Source of the DNA: Pseudomonas sp. GR 6-02
GTDB taxonomy: Bacteria; Pseudomonadota; Gammaproteobacteria; Pseudomonadales; Pseudomonadaceae
DNA length: 64,000 nucleotides
Assembly (NCBI RefSeq): GCF_001655615.1
Contig: NZ_CP011567.1
Coordinates: 3,667,001 to 3,731,000 of the forward strand
Direction: 5' to 3'
Shown: one piece after another, positions 28,394 to 37,562 of the stretch
Position numbering within the stretch: the first letter of the stretch is position 1
How the letters are laid out: each line of letters begins with the position of its first letter
Notes under the pieces: generated by a model
The model's input: only the letters and a program-made list of their open reading frames with translations
Told to the model about the DNA's origin: nothing
Databases searched by the model: none
Program-made: the position numbers and the translations under genes

Positions 28394-29014
28394 TCAAGGC
28401 TCCAACCCGATCCCACGCAAGATCACACTGGTCACCGTCTGCACCGCCCGTTCGAACTGCATGTCCGACAACGGCTGATGATCATTCAGGATGTTCACCT
28501 GATGATCGAAGTCGGCGTAGTGCTGGGTCGAGGCCCAGATCATGTACAACAGGCTGGAAGGCTCCACCGGCAGGATGCGTTTGTCTTCCACCCACTGGCG
28601 AATTTTCGCTTCCTTCATCTTGGCCCAGTCGTACAGGCTCGCGTCCAGCTTCTCACCGAGGGTCGGCGCGCCGTGGATGATTTCGTTGGCCCAGACTTTC
28701 GAACCGTACGGCCGGCTGCGGGAATGGTTCATCTTGGCGCGGATGTAGCTGCTGAGCACCACGCGCGGGTCGTCGAACATTTCGAAGCACAGGGCGTCCT
28801 GCTTCCAGACCTCCAGCAAACCCAGGAGCACCGCGCTGTACAGCTCGCTCTTGGTGCTGAAGTAGTAATGCAGGTTGGAGCGCGGCAGTTGCACTTCAGC
28901 GGCGATGTCGGCCATGGCGGTGCTGCCGAAGCCTTTTTCGGCGAAGACCTTTTCGGCCGCCAACAGGATTTTTTCGACGTTACTGCGACGAATCTCGATC
29001 TTGTGATTGCCCAT
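28394..29014 (-). CDS. RutR-like TetR-family regulator
   Basis: The 206-residue TetR protein has an N-terminal HTH (EKVFAEKGFGSTAMADIAAEVQLPRSNLHYYF) and a C-terminal domain with LLYMIWASTQHYADFDHQV, which strongly resembles the uracil-sensing E. coli RutR/YcdC C terminus. It therefore probably controls the adjacent pyrimidine genes in response to a pyrimidine ligand. ATG 29014 is chosen; the frame upstream to 29413 lies across from copC and is not likely coding. It converges with preA. Confidence 0.85.
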   Translation of the reverse strand: MGNHKIEIRRSNVEKILLAAEKVFAEKGFGSTAMADIAAEVQLPRSNLHYYFSTKSELYSAVLLGLLEVWKQDALCFEMFDDPRVVLSSYIRAKMNHSRSRPYGSKVWANEIIHGAPTLGEKLDASLYDWAKMKEAKIRQWVEDKRILPVEPSSLLYMIWASTQHYADFDHQVNILNDHQPLSDMQFERAVQTVTSVILRGIGLEP

Positions 29015-29153
29015 GAGGGCTCCCTGACAACAGCGTTGCTCAAGACTAGCATCCGCTCTACGTCGCGGCGACAGGGGAAAACGAAACTTCGTACAGCGGC
29101 CCTGCGGCAGGTAAACTGCCTGCCTCTTTGAACCTGCCTGCGAGGTCTCCACG

Positions 29154-29519
29154 ATGCTGCTCAAGAACGCCCTGACCACCGCCGCCCTGCTCGGCTCGCT
29201 GTTCGCCGCCTCATCAGTGTTTGCCCACGCCCATCTGAAAAGCCAGACCCCGGCGGCCGACAGCACCGTGCAGGCGCCAACGGAACTGCGCCTGGTGTTT
29301 TCCGAAGGGGTTGAAGCAACGTTCACCAAAGTGAAAATCAGCAAGGACGGTGCCGACGTACCGGTAAAAAGCCTCGCCACCGAAGGCAGCGACAAGAAAA
29401 CCCTGGTCGTCACCCCGGCAGCGCCGTTGGCCGCTGGCGATTACAAGGTCGAATGGCATGCCGTGTCGGTCGACACCCATAAAAGTGAAGGCGCCTACCG
29501 CTTCAAGGTGGGTCAGTAA
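29154..29519 (+). CDS. copC: CopC, periplasmic copper-binding protein
   Basis: The 121-residue product has a signal peptide ending VFA, mature start HAHLKSQTPAADS (N-terminal His as copper ligand) and VDTHKSEG near the C terminus, where the conserved His lies. It is a CopC-type periplasmic copper carrier. ATG 29154 follows GAGG. It is cotranscribed with copD, which begins 3 bp downstream. Confidence 0.92.
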   Translation: MLLKNALTTAALLGSLFAASSVFAHAHLKSQTPAADSTVQAPTELRLVFSEGVEATFTKVKISKDGADVPVKSLATEGSDKKTLVVTPAAPLAAGDYKVEWHAVSVDTHKSEGAYRFKVGQ

Positions 29520-29522
29520 TTC

Positions 29523-30383
29523 ATGACCGAGGCGCTGGTGCTGTGCCGCTTCCTGCATTTCACCGTGGTGCTGATGCTGTTTGGGGCCTGGGTGTTCAGG
29601 CCTTTGCTGTTGGGCCGCGAAACGAAATGGCTGGATCCGGCACTGGCGCGAGTGACCCGCTGGCTCAGCGTGGTGGCGTTGCTCAGCGGCGTCGGCTGGT
29701 TGCTGCTGATCACCGCCAGCATGGCCAGTTCCCCGGAGGCGGCATTCGACCCGGCGACGCTGAACCTGGTGCTGAGCGATACATTTTTCGGTCAGGTATG
29801 GCGCTGGCATCTGCTGCTCAATCTGTTGCTCGTGGCATTGTTGTTGACGCCCTGGCGTTCCAACATGGCCTGGCGCATCGGCCTTTCCAGCCTGCTGCTG
29901 GCGACCCTGGCCCCGGTCGGTCATGGCGCCATGCTCGATGGCCTGCAAGGCCAACTGTTAATCCTCAACCAGATTGTTCACCTGACGTGCGTCGGCGCCT
30001 GGCTCGGTGGGTTGATGTTGCTGGTGATGATCCTGCGCCAACCGGACGATCATCCCTTGAGCGCGATACTGCAACGCTTCAGCGGGATCGGTTACACGTT
30101 GGTGGCGGGGTTGGTGATGACCGGCCTGATCAACGTGCGCGTACTGACCGGCGTGTTCTGGCCGACGCCGTTGCTGTCCGGGTTTGCGCTGATTCTGTTG
30201 ATCAAGGTTGTGCTGGTGATCGCGATGCTGGGGTTGGCGCTGTTCAATCGGCTGCGGGTCAAGGATTGCCAGCAGCGTCCGGGGCTGTTGCGCACCAGCG
30301 TCATGCTGGAATGGATACTGGGGATCGGCGCGGTAGCGGCGGTTTCACTGCTGGGCACCCTGCCCCCAATGATCGCCCCCTGA
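29523..30383 (+). CDS. copD: CopD, inner-membrane copper transporter
   Basis: The 286-residue protein has about eight hydrophobic segments, including an N-terminal LCRFLHFTVVLMLFGAWVF and a later HLTCVGAWLGGL. This matches the CopD family, which imports copper across the inner membrane. It lies 3 bp after copC. There are no CopRS regulator genes beside it, so regulation must come from elsewhere. Confidence 0.88.
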   Translation: MTEALVLCRFLHFTVVLMLFGAWVFRPLLLGRETKWLDPALARVTRWLSVVALLSGVGWLLLITASMASSPEAAFDPATLNLVLSDTFFGQVWRWHLLLNLLLVALLLTPWRSNMAWRIGLSSLLLATLAPVGHGAMLDGLQGQLLILNQIVHLTCVGAWLGGLMLLVMILRQPDDHPLSAILQRFSGIGYTLVAGLVMTGLINVRVLTGVFWPTPLLSGFALILLIKVVLVIAMLGLALFNRLRVKDCQQRPGLLRTSVMLEWILGIGAVAAVSLLGTLPPMIAP

Positions 30384-30407
30384 ATCACACCCCATCTGTA
30401 GGAGCGA

Positions 30408-30524
30408 CCTGTGGCGAGGGGGCTTGCCCCCGTTGGGTTGCGAAGCAGCCCCAAAAGTTTCTGTTGTACCAAAAATCCTGTGAGTGCTACGCACTCAAAC
30501 GGGGGCAAGCCCCCTCGCCACAGG
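30408..30524. repeat. REPIN-like inverted repeat with an inserted palindrome
   Basis: Arms with core GAGGGGGCTTGCCCCC (from 30408) and GGGGGCAAGCCCCCTC (to 30524). The interior contains TGAGTGC-TAC-GCACTCA, a separate perfect palindrome, in place of the usual GCGAAGC inner arms. It lies between the convergent copD and the efflux genes. Confidence 0.92.
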
Positions 30525-30547
30525 TCACCCCCCACAAGAGGTATGCG

Positions 30548-31696
30548 TTAGTCAGGGGTATTGGGATCCCCTTGCGCCGCGGTATCAATACTCACCACCA
30601 CCGACATCCCCGGCCGCAGCCGTTCGCTCTGTTCCTGATCGGCATCGACGCTGATCCGCACCGGCACTCGCTGGGCAATCTTGACGAAGTTGCCAGTGGC
30701 ATTGTCAGCCTGCAACAAGCTGAACTCGGAGCCTGTGGCCGGTGAAATCCGTTGCACCCGCCCGTGGAATTTCTGGTGGTTCAGCGCATCGACGGTGAAG
30801 CTCACCGGCTGGCCGACCCGCACGTTGTCCATCTGGGTTTCCTTCATGTTGGCGATCACCCACAACTGGTTCGGCACCAACGCCATCAGCTGCGCCCCGG
30901 AGTTGACGTAGGCGCCAAGGCGCACGCCGATCTGCCCGAGTTGACCGTCGCGCGGCGCCACCACGCGGGTGTTCGACAGGTCGATCCGCGCCAGTTGCAC
31001 CGCCGCTTCAGCACTGGCCACCGCCGCTTCCAGCGAGCCGCGATTGACGATCACCGTTTGCAGATCCTGGCGGGCGATGTCCAGATTGGCCTGGGCTTGC
31101 GCCACGGCGGCAACGGTCTGGGCGTTGGCGGCCAGGGTCACGTCCAGCTCGCGTTTCGACACCGAGCCATCACCGACCAGCTCTTTGTTGCGGCGCAAAT
31201 CCGCTTCACTTTTGCGCAACTGTGCCTGGGCGTCGGCGACGGCGGCCTGACGCAACTTGATGGTCGCTTCGGCGCTGTTGCGTTGCTGCACCACGTTGGC
31301 CAGCGCGGCTTTCTGCACCGCCAGTTGCGCCAGGGACTGATCGAGACGCTGCTTGTAGATGCGGTCGTCAAGGCGCACCAGTAAATCGCCGGCCTTCACG
31401 AACTGGAAATCCTGCACCGGCACTTCGTACACGTAACCGCTGAGTTGCGGGCCGATGATCGTCACCTGCCCGCGCACCAGGGCATTTTCCGTGGTCTCGA
31501 CCGCGCTGCTGAACGGTGGCAGTTGCCAGGCGTACAACACGATCAGTACACCGACGAGAGCAATCGCCGCAAAGCCCAGGGACGAGATGATCCGCATCCC
31601 CAGCGAGCGCGGTTCAGAGCCCGGCGAGGATGGCGGCGTCACGCCTTCGGGGGTGGCGGCAATAGTGTTGGTGGTCGTGGTGGTCGGTTCGGTCAT
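30548..31696 (-). CDS. EmrA/HlyD-type membrane fusion protein
   Basis: The 382-residue protein has one N-terminal membrane segment (near 35-57), a biotin-lipoyl-like strand (LSGYVYEVPVQDFQFVKAGDLLVRLD), an Ala/Gln-rich alpha-helical hairpin (about 120-210) and a C-terminal beta barrel. This is the periplasmic adaptor of an EmrAB/FusE-type pump. ATG 31696 overlaps the stop of the MFS gene by 4 bp (ATGA); the longer frame to 31774 is inside that gene. Substrate unknown. Confidence 0.9.
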   Translation of the reverse strand: MTEPTTTTTNTIAATPEGVTPPSSPGSEPRSLGMRIISSLGFAAIALVGVLIVLYAWQLPPFSSAVETTENALVRGQVTIIGPQLSGYVYEVPVQDFQFVKAGDLLVRLDDRIYKQRLDQSLAQLAVQKAALANVVQQRNSAEATIKLRQAAVADAQAQLRKSEADLRRNKELVGDGSVSKRELDVTLAANAQTVAAVAQAQANLDIARQDLQTVIVNRGSLEAAVASAEAAVQLARIDLSNTRVVAPRDGQLGQIGVRLGAYVNSGAQLMALVPNQLWVIANMKETQMDNVRVGQPVSFTVDALNHQKFHGRVQRISPATGSEFSLLQADNATGNFVKIAQRVPVRISVDADQEQSERLRPGMSVVVSIDTAAQGDPNTPD

Positions 31697-33357
31697 GAAG
31701 AAGTGGCACCGCTGGATTGTTTGGTTGGAGTGGCAGGCGCCGGGGCAACGGCTTGGGTAGTGCTCATCAGCCACAGGGCGCGAATGGAAATCCAGATCAT
31801 GGTCAGCACCGCGATCACGGCAATCAGCATGAACACATCGTTATAGGCCAGGACATTAGCCTCGCGAGTGGCAGCAGCGGCCAGGCTACGGATGCCCTGC
31901 AGGTTGCGCAGGCTCGGGTCGGCAATTATCGAGCCGACCGCGTTGCCGCCGCTCTGGACCCGCGCCGCCACACGCGGGTCGAGCAACGTCAGCTGCTCGA
32001 CGATGTGACTGGAATGAAACTTCTCGCGCGCGATCTGGAACGTCCCCAGCAGTGCCGCGCCGATCAAGCCGCCGAGGTTCTGACAGATACCGAACAGCAC
32101 CGAGAAACTCACCAGGTTGCGCGGGCTGGACAGCACGTTACGCATGCCGAAGACCATGGTCGGCCCGAGGAAGAACGTCCCGCCGAAGGCCAGCAGAAAC
32201 TGGCTGAAATACAGGTTTTCCGGGCGGGTCAGGTTGTTCGAATAACTGTCCATCACCGAACCGACCGCCATCAGCGCCAGGGAGATGTTCAGCGGCATGA
32301 TCAGGTGCTTGGGGTCGATGGTCAGGGCGCTGGTGACCAGGCCGGCGATACTGCCGATCAACATCACCACATACAGGCTGTGCAGCTGTTGACTGCTCAT
32401 GTTCAGCGTCTGCATGAACCCCACCGCGCCGGTGGACTGTTCCGACGTCACCATGCGAATCAGGATCACCGCCAGGGCCAGGCGGATCATCGCCCCGCTG
32501 CCGAGCCAGCGGGTCATCAGCATCGGGTTGCTGCGATTGTGCTCGATGGCCAGGCCCGTGAGGATCAACACGATCGAAGCCGCCGAGGCCACGCCGATCC
32601 ACTGCGCTTCCAGCCACCAGTCGATCCGCCCCAAAGACAACACCGCGCAGAGCAAGGCCACGCCGGTGGCGAGGATGGCGAAGGTCAGGAAGTCGAGTTT
32701 TTCGAAGGTCTTGAAGCGGTCACCCGGCGGCAGTTTCAGCAGAAACACGCAGCCCAAAGACAACAGCGCCATGCCCAGTTCGAACAGGTACAGCCCGCGC
32801 CATTCGGCGATCTGCAGCAGGTCTTCGGAAAACAACCGTGCCATGGGCAAAGCCAGTTGCGAGGTGCCGAGGCCCAATACCAGCGCCTTCATCCGCCATT
32901 TCGCCGGGAAGGCCTGGATCATGTAATACAGGCCCAACGAACTCAGCGCTGCGCCGACCATGCCGTGGGCCGCGCGCACGGCGATCGCCGAACTCAGGTC
33001 GTTGACGAACAAATGGCCGAAGGTCACCAGCGCATAAAGCATCAGGAACACTTCGGTGAAAGCCCGCAGGCCGAATTGCTGACGAAACTTCACCAGCAGC
33101 AGGTTCATCGACACGTTGGTCATGACGTAAGCCGCCGGCAGCCAGGCCATCTCGGCCGTGGTCGCGCCCAGCGCGCCTTGCAGATACGGCAGGTTGGCGA
33201 CCACCAGCGAGTTGCCGAGACCACCGGTCAATGCCACCAACACCCCCACCAGCGCGTAGGCCAGCCGCCTGGGGTTGGAGTGCAACGGCGTCGAGGGCGA
33301 TCCGGGCAGGCTGGGCCGCTCGTGGGGCTGCCAGTCGCGCGGGGTGTAGTGATCCAT
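31693..33357 (-). CDS. EmrB/QacA (DHA2) MFS efflux pump
   Basis: The 554-residue protein has about 14 hydrophobic segments typical of DHA2 transporters, the GNSLVVANLPYLQGALGAT segment near the N terminus and a VLFGICQNLGGLIGAALLGTFQ segment. It would export a toxic compound or metabolite via the membrane fusion protein encoded downstream. ATG 33357 is chosen; the frame to 33375 begins with TTG. The promoter region to the right is shared with the deacetylase gene. Confidence 0.88.
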   Translation of the reverse strand: MDHYTPRDWQPHERPSLPGSPSTPLHSNPRRLAYALVGVLVALTGGLGNSLVVANLPYLQGALGATTAEMAWLPAAYVMTNVSMNLLLVKFRQQFGLRAFTEVFLMLYALVTFGHLFVNDLSSAIAVRAAHGMVGAALSSLGLYYMIQAFPAKWRMKALVLGLGTSQLALPMARLFSEDLLQIAEWRGLYLFELGMALLSLGCVFLLKLPPGDRFKTFEKLDFLTFAILATGVALLCAVLSLGRIDWWLEAQWIGVASAASIVLILTGLAIEHNRSNPMLMTRWLGSGAMIRLALAVILIRMVTSEQSTGAVGFMQTLNMSSQQLHSLYVVMLIGSIAGLVTSALTIDPKHLIMPLNISLALMAVGSVMDSYSNNLTRPENLYFSQFLLAFGGTFFLGPTMVFGMRNVLSSPRNLVSFSVLFGICQNLGGLIGAALLGTFQIAREKFHSSHIVEQLTLLDPRVAARVQSGGNAVGSIIADPSLRNLQGIRSLAAAATREANVLAYNDVFMLIAVIAVLTMIWISIRALWLMSTTQAVAPAPATPTKQSSGATSS

Positions 33358-33559
33358 TCGATGGCCTTGGTTCAAGGAGTGTGGTCAGTTTGCCACAGCT
33401 GAAACACAAATCCCTCGCCACAGGCTTACTCCCGCACTGGACGGTGTGTTCGGCGGGATTCGTAAATTCTGTTTAAAAGTCTTCTCGCCCGTAGCGGATT
33501 TTTCCGGGGCAATCCAAATGACACCCTCACGGCACTGTTCAACTCAAAAGGTGCCCCTT

Positions 33560-34510
33560 ATGACCACTGCCCATTGGCAACGCTCCCCCCGCTGGCTGAA
33601 AAATCTGCTGGCCGCCGCCCTGCTGCTGCCGTCCCTCGCGTTCGCCCAGGAACGCCCGTGGCCGGATGGCTCGCAACTGGTGATTTCGTTCTCCATGCAA
33701 TTCGAAACCGGCGGCCAGCCCGACGGTGCCGAAAGTCCGTTCTCCGGCACTCCATTGCCCAAGGGTTACCCGGACATGCCGGCACAGACCTGGTTCGACT
33801 ACGGCTACAAGGAAGGCCTGTGGCGGATGCTCGACCTGTGGGACCGCAACGGCATCAAGGTCACGTCCCATGTGGTGGGCGAAGCGGCGTTGAAACACCC
33901 CGAACTGGTGCGGGCGATCGCCGACCGTGGCCATGAAGTCGCCGCCCATGGCATGCGCTGGGCCGACTCTTACAACATGAGCTACGAGCAAGAGAAGGCC
34001 TTCATCGGCGACGGCGTCGAGGCGGTGCAGAAACTCACCGGCCAGCGCTCGGTGGGCTACAACGCCAATTGGCTGCGGCGCAGCCCCAATACCCTGAAAG
34101 TGCTGCAGGATCTGAACTTCACCTATCACATCGATGACGTCAGCCGTGATGAGCCGTTTGTGACACTGGTCCGTGGCAGGAAATTCGCCGTGGTGCCTTA
34201 CACCCTGCGCAACAACGACATTGTGCTGATCGAAGGCCGGCACTTCTCGGCGCAACAGTTCTACCGGCAATTGGTGCTGGAATTCGACCGCCTGTACGCC
34301 GAAGGTGCCAGCCAGCGGCGGATGATGTCGGTGAGTCTGCATGACCGCATCGGCGGCACCCCGGCGATGGTCGAGGCGGTGGAGCGTTTTATCCGTTACG
34401 CCAAGTCCCATCCGAAGGTCAGCTTCATGCGCAAGGATCAGATTGCCCAGATCGTGCTGACCGAAAAGAACCCGCTGATCGATAACACCGAGGCGGCGTA
34501 CAACCACTGA
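33560..34510 (+). CDS. Secreted polysaccharide deacetylase-like protein
   Basis: The 316-residue product starts with a signal peptide (cleavage after LAFA near residue 31). The NodB-homology fold is seen in VISFSMQFETGG, the HEVAAHGMRW motif, and SVSLHDRIGGTPA near the C terminus. It resembles the PuuE/DUF2334-related deacetylases, with a possible role in cell-wall or exopolysaccharide modification. ATG 33560 follows AAAGG; the frame upstream has no ribosome site. Divergent from the efflux genes. Confidence 0.8.
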   Translation: MTTAHWQRSPRWLKNLLAAALLLPSLAFAQERPWPDGSQLVISFSMQFETGGQPDGAESPFSGTPLPKGYPDMPAQTWFDYGYKEGLWRMLDLWDRNGIKVTSHVVGEAALKHPELVRAIADRGHEVAAHGMRWADSYNMSYEQEKAFIGDGVEAVQKLTGQRSVGYNANWLRRSPNTLKVLQDLNFTYHIDDVSRDEPFVTLVRGRKFAVVPYTLRNNDIVLIEGRHFSAQQFYRQLVLEFDRLYAEGASQRRMMSVSLHDRIGGTPAMVEAVERFIRYAKSHPKVSFMRKDQIAQIVLTEKNPLIDNTEAAYNH

Positions 34511-34536
34511 GCCAAATCACCGCCAAAACCGGAATG

Positions 34537-34561
34537 AAAAGATCGCAGACTGCGATCTTTT
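34537..34561. terminator. Bidirectional terminator between deacetylase and hybrid kinase
   Basis: AAAAGATCGCAG and CTGCGATCTTTT are exact inverse complements with one base between, giving T runs on both strands. The element lies between the convergent genes ending at 34510 and 34572. Confidence 0.85.
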
Positions 34562-34571
34562 CATCGGCTCG

Positions 34572-36299
34572 CTACGCCAACAACTGACTCAACACTGCAC
34601 GCAACTTGCCGGGTTTCACCGGTTTGTTCAGCAATGGCGCGTCGAGCCGCTGCAACGAGCGTCGACACTGATCGGTGCGGTCGGCGGTGATGATCACCGC
34701 CGGTATCGTCCGGCTGAAATGCTCGCGCAGATGCCGGACCACTTCACAGCCCACCACCCCGTGATCGAGGTGGTAATCCGCCAGAATCAGTTCCGGCGCC
34801 TGCCCCTGCAAAGCCACCAGCGCGGTGGCCTCATCGGTGGCGGTGACCACCTCGCAGCCCCACTGCCCGAGCAGTGCGCTCATGCTTTCAAGGATGCTGA
34901 CTTCGTTGTCCAGCACCAGCAGGCGCCGCCCCGGCAGCGGGTTGCCGGTGCTCGGCTGCGGCGCGGCCTGGCTGATCGGCAGTGGAATCTCACGGGAAAT
35001 CGGCACCTCGATGCTGAACATCGAACCGCGCCCTGGCCGCGAATGCACCTGAATCCGGTAATCGAGGATCTTGGCGATGCGTTCGACAATCGCCAGTCCC
35101 AGGCCCACGCCCTTGCGATCGGCGGCGCGGCCAACGTCCAGTTGGTTAAATTCAAGGAAGATCGAATCGAGACGATCCGCCGGGATCCCGCGCCCGGTGT
35201 CCCAGACTTCGATTCGCAGTACGTCGCCCCGGCGCCGGGCACCCAGCAGGATGCTGCCGTCGTCGGTGTAGCGGCAGGCATTGCTGAGGAAGTTGCGCAG
35301 AATCCGCGTCATCAGCCGCAAGTCGGTATGAATCGCGTAATCACCCATGTGCACCCGCAGGTTCAACCCGGTCGCCGCGGCCACCGACTGAAACTCCGAA
35401 ACCAGTGGCGCGAACAATTCATCGAGGCGGTACAGGGCGATGTCCGGCTTTACCGCGGCCTGATCGAGCCGGGAAATATCCAGCAGGTCGGTGAGCAAGT
35501 CTTCGGCCCCTTCCAGTGCCTGATGGGTGCGCTCCACCAGTACCTGTTCGACGTCGGGCAAATGCCGTTCGCGCAAGGTCGAGATCAACAAACGCGCGGC
35601 GTTGAGCGGTTGCAGCAGGTCGTGACTGGCGGCGGCGAGGTATTTGTCCTTGCTGCGATTGGCCGCTTCGGCGGCATCACGGGCGTCGCGCAAGGCTTCG
35701 GCGATCTGTTTACGCTCGGTGATCTGTTGTTGCAGATTGCGGTTGGCGTCCAGCAACTCATTGGTGCGCGCGGTGACCCGTTGTTCCAGTTGGTCATTGA
35801 GCTGTTGCAAGCGCTCCTGGGCCTGTTTTCGTTCGGTGATGTCGGCGACGAACCCCTCCACCAGGCCTTCCTGATCCGGTTTGAGCAGCAGGTTCATCAA
35901 CACGTCGAGGACAGTGCCGTCCTTGCGCCGCAGCTGGGTTTCATAGCCCAGCAGGCTGCGCTCACGCTGGAGGACTTCGCCGATGCCTTCCAGCTCTTGC
36001 GCGCCGCCGACGAACAGCGTGCCCGCCAGGTCCGTCAGGGAAAACAGCACCTCCTGCGGGTCCTGATAGCCAAGCATCCGCGCCAGCGCCGGGTTGGCGG
36101 CGCGCATGCCTTCCTGCAGGCTGGCCTGGAAGATTCCGTGCACGGCGTTTTCGAACAGCCATTTGTAGCGGTTGCGCTCGGCCTCCAGTTCATCCAGGCG
36201 CGCGGCCAGTTCCGGGTAATGACTCTTGCGCGCCGAGTGATTGCCCAGCCCGAGTAACCCGGTCAGCGCCCGTTGCTGTTCGTCAGAGGGCTTCGCCAT
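34572..36299 (-). CDS. ercS: ErcS-like PAS hybrid sensor histidine kinase
   Basis: The 575-residue soluble protein has a PAS domain (about 40-165, ending in VADITERKQ), a coiled coil, a HisKA box (AAASHDLLQPLNAARLL), an HATPase domain (NFLSNACRYTDDG, DTGRGIP, GVGLGLAIVERIA) and a C-terminal receiver (LLVLDNEVS ... LILADYHLDHG ... LNKPVKPGKL). The SHDLLQPLNAARL box is the signature of the Erc/Ped kinase group in P. aeruginosa-like alcohol clusters. It overlaps the end of the Fe-alcohol dehydrogenase gene by 17 bases, matching the ercA-ercS order there. No membrane segment is visible, so it senses a cytoplasmic signal. Confidence 0.82.
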   Translation of the reverse strand: MAKPSDEQQRALTGLLGLGNHSARKSHYPELAARLDELEAERNRYKWLFENAVHGIFQASLQEGMRAANPALARMLGYQDPQEVLFSLTDLAGTLFVGGAQELEGIGEVLQRERSLLGYETQLRRKDGTVLDVLMNLLLKPDQEGLVEGFVADITERKQAQERLQQLNDQLEQRVTARTNELLDANRNLQQQITERKQIAEALRDARDAAEAANRSKDKYLAAASHDLLQPLNAARLLISTLRERHLPDVEQVLVERTHQALEGAEDLLTDLLDISRLDQAAVKPDIALYRLDELFAPLVSEFQSVAAATGLNLRVHMGDYAIHTDLRLMTRILRNFLSNACRYTDDGSILLGARRRGDVLRIEVWDTGRGIPADRLDSIFLEFNQLDVGRAADRKGVGLGLAIVERIAKILDYRIQVHSRPGRGSMFSIEVPISREIPLPISQAAPQPSTGNPLPGRRLLVLDNEVSILESMSALLGQWGCEVVTATDEATALVALQGQAPELILADYHLDHGVVGCEVVRHLREHFSRTIPAVIITADRTDQCRRSLQRLDAPLLNKPVKPGKLRAVLSQLLA

Positions 36300-37446
36300 A
36301 GACGACCTCGACGTCGCGCTGGCTGGACTCGCGCGGGTTGGTAAGGATGCAGGGGTCATCCATGGCATGTTGCGACAGGAACGGAATGTCCGACGTGCTC
36401 ACCCCGTGCAGGCCCAGGGTTTCGTGGAAGCCGATGGCGTGTTTGAGGGCGATCAAGTGGTCGACCAGACGTCCGCAGATCTGCCGGTGATTCAGGCCGC
36501 GACAATCGATGCCGAAGGTCTCGGCGATCACCTTGAAGCGCTCCGGCGCCGAGCTGTAGTTGAACGCTACCACGTGTTCCACCAGCACCGCGTTGCACAA
36601 GCCGTGAGGCAGATCGAGGAATCCACCGAGGCTGTGGGACATGGCGTGCACCGCGCCAAGGATCGCGTTGGAGAACGCCAGCCCGGCCTGCATGCTGCCG
36701 AGCATGATCTTTTCCCGCAGGGCGATGTCGTTCGGGTTGGCGATCATCTGCACCAGATTGCCGTTGATCAGCCGCATCGCCTCCAGCGCATGGGGATCGG
36801 TGAGCGGCCCGTGGCCTGTGGAAACGAAGGCCTCGATGGCGTGGACCAACGCGTCGATGCCGGTACAGGCCGACAGGAACGGGTCCATGCTCAAGGTGGT
36901 TTCCGGGTCGATCAGCGACACGTCCGGCACCGCAGCCTTGCTGACGATGGAGAATTTCATGCGTTCTTGCTGATTGGAGATGATCACGAACTGCGACACA
37001 TCGGCCGACGTGCCGGCGGTGGTCGGGATCAGGATCAGCGGCGGGCTGGGCATGCGCAGGGTGTCCACGCCCTCGAATTCAAGGATGTTGCGCCCGTGGG
37101 CGACGACGATGCCGATGCCCTTGCCGCAGTCCATCGGGCTGCCGCCGCCGACCGCGACGATCACATCGCAGTGATTCTCCCGGTACAGCTCGGCGCCGAG
37201 CATCACTTCCTCGATCCGCGGGTTGGGCGAAACGTCGCTGTACACAAAGTAATCGATGCCCTGGGCTTGCAGGCTGGCCTCGACATCGGCGACCCAACCG
37301 GCGGCGATCACACCGGGGTCGCTGACCACCAGCACCTTGCGGGCGCCGAAGGTCTTGGCGTAATTGCCGACGTTATGCCGACAGCCGGCACCGAAGATGA
37401 TTTCAGGTGAAACGAATTTACGCAGTTGACTGAGATTCTGGCTCAT
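36283..37446 (-). CDS. ercA: ErcA-like iron-containing alcohol dehydrogenase
   Basis: The 387-residue protein has GAGCRHNVGNYAKTFGARKVLVVSDPG, AVGGGSPMDCGKGI (NAD site), IPTTAGTSADVSQ and the metal-binding IDALVHAIEAF and LDLPHGLCNAVLVEHV, as in Fe-dependent (type III) alcohol dehydrogenases. In P. aeruginosa the corresponding ErcA is mainly a regulatory protein for ethanol oxidation. ATG 37446 starts the normal MSQNLSQLRKFV N terminus; the frame beyond it is open to 37512. A GGTAG-CAA-CTACC palindrome lies about 80 bases upstream. Linked downstream to ercS. Confidence 0.88.
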   Translation of the reverse strand: MSQNLSQLRKFVSPEIIFGAGCRHNVGNYAKTFGARKVLVVSDPGVIAAGWVADVEASLQAQGIDYFVYSDVSPNPRIEEVMLGAELYRENHCDVIVAVGGGSPMDCGKGIGIVVAHGRNILEFEGVDTLRMPSPPLILIPTTAGTSADVSQFVIISNQQERMKFSIVSKAAVPDVSLIDPETTLSMDPFLSACTGIDALVHAIEAFVSTGHGPLTDPHALEAMRLINGNLVQMIANPNDIALREKIMLGSMQAGLAFSNAILGAVHAMSHSLGGFLDLPHGLCNAVLVEHVVAFNYSSAPERFKVIAETFGIDCRGLNHRQICGRLVDHLIALKHAIGFHETLGLHGVSTSDIPFLSQHAMDDPCILTNPRESSQRDVEVVYGEAL

Positions 37447-37522
37447 TGGAAAGCCTGTTTTTATTGTTTTGAAAGGTAAAGCCAACACTAAAGCATCCGG
37501 CTGCGAATGCAATCAGACCAAT

Positions 37523-37540
37523 GGGTAGCAACTACCGGGG
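37523..37540 (-). promoter_or_regulatory. Weak copy of the ped/exa element upstream of ercA
   Basis: GGTAG-CAA-CTACC in GGGTAGCAACTACCGGGG, 77-94 bases before the ercA start, is related to the TTGGTAG elements at the ped promoters, but the spacing differs. Weak match. Confidence 0.35.
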
Positions 37541-37562
37541 GTGGGGGCTTCGCGTTCGCAAT

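Noticed and set aside
29015..29413. N-terminal extension of the RutR-like regulator
   Set aside because: The frame is opposite copC and has no ribosome site; ATG 29014 starts the TetR family N terminus.
31717..33402. Open frame of 561 codons on the + strand
   Set aside because: It is antisense to the EmrB-type gene (31693-33357). High-GC genes often leave long empty opposite frames; its product is rich in Gln, His and Arg with no motif.
34537..34561. Candidate operator
   Set aside because: It lies between convergent genes and has T runs on both strands, so a terminator is the simpler reading.
36241..37410. Open frame of 389 codons on the + strand
   Set aside because: Antisense to ercA, which has all Fe-alcohol-dehydrogenase motifs.
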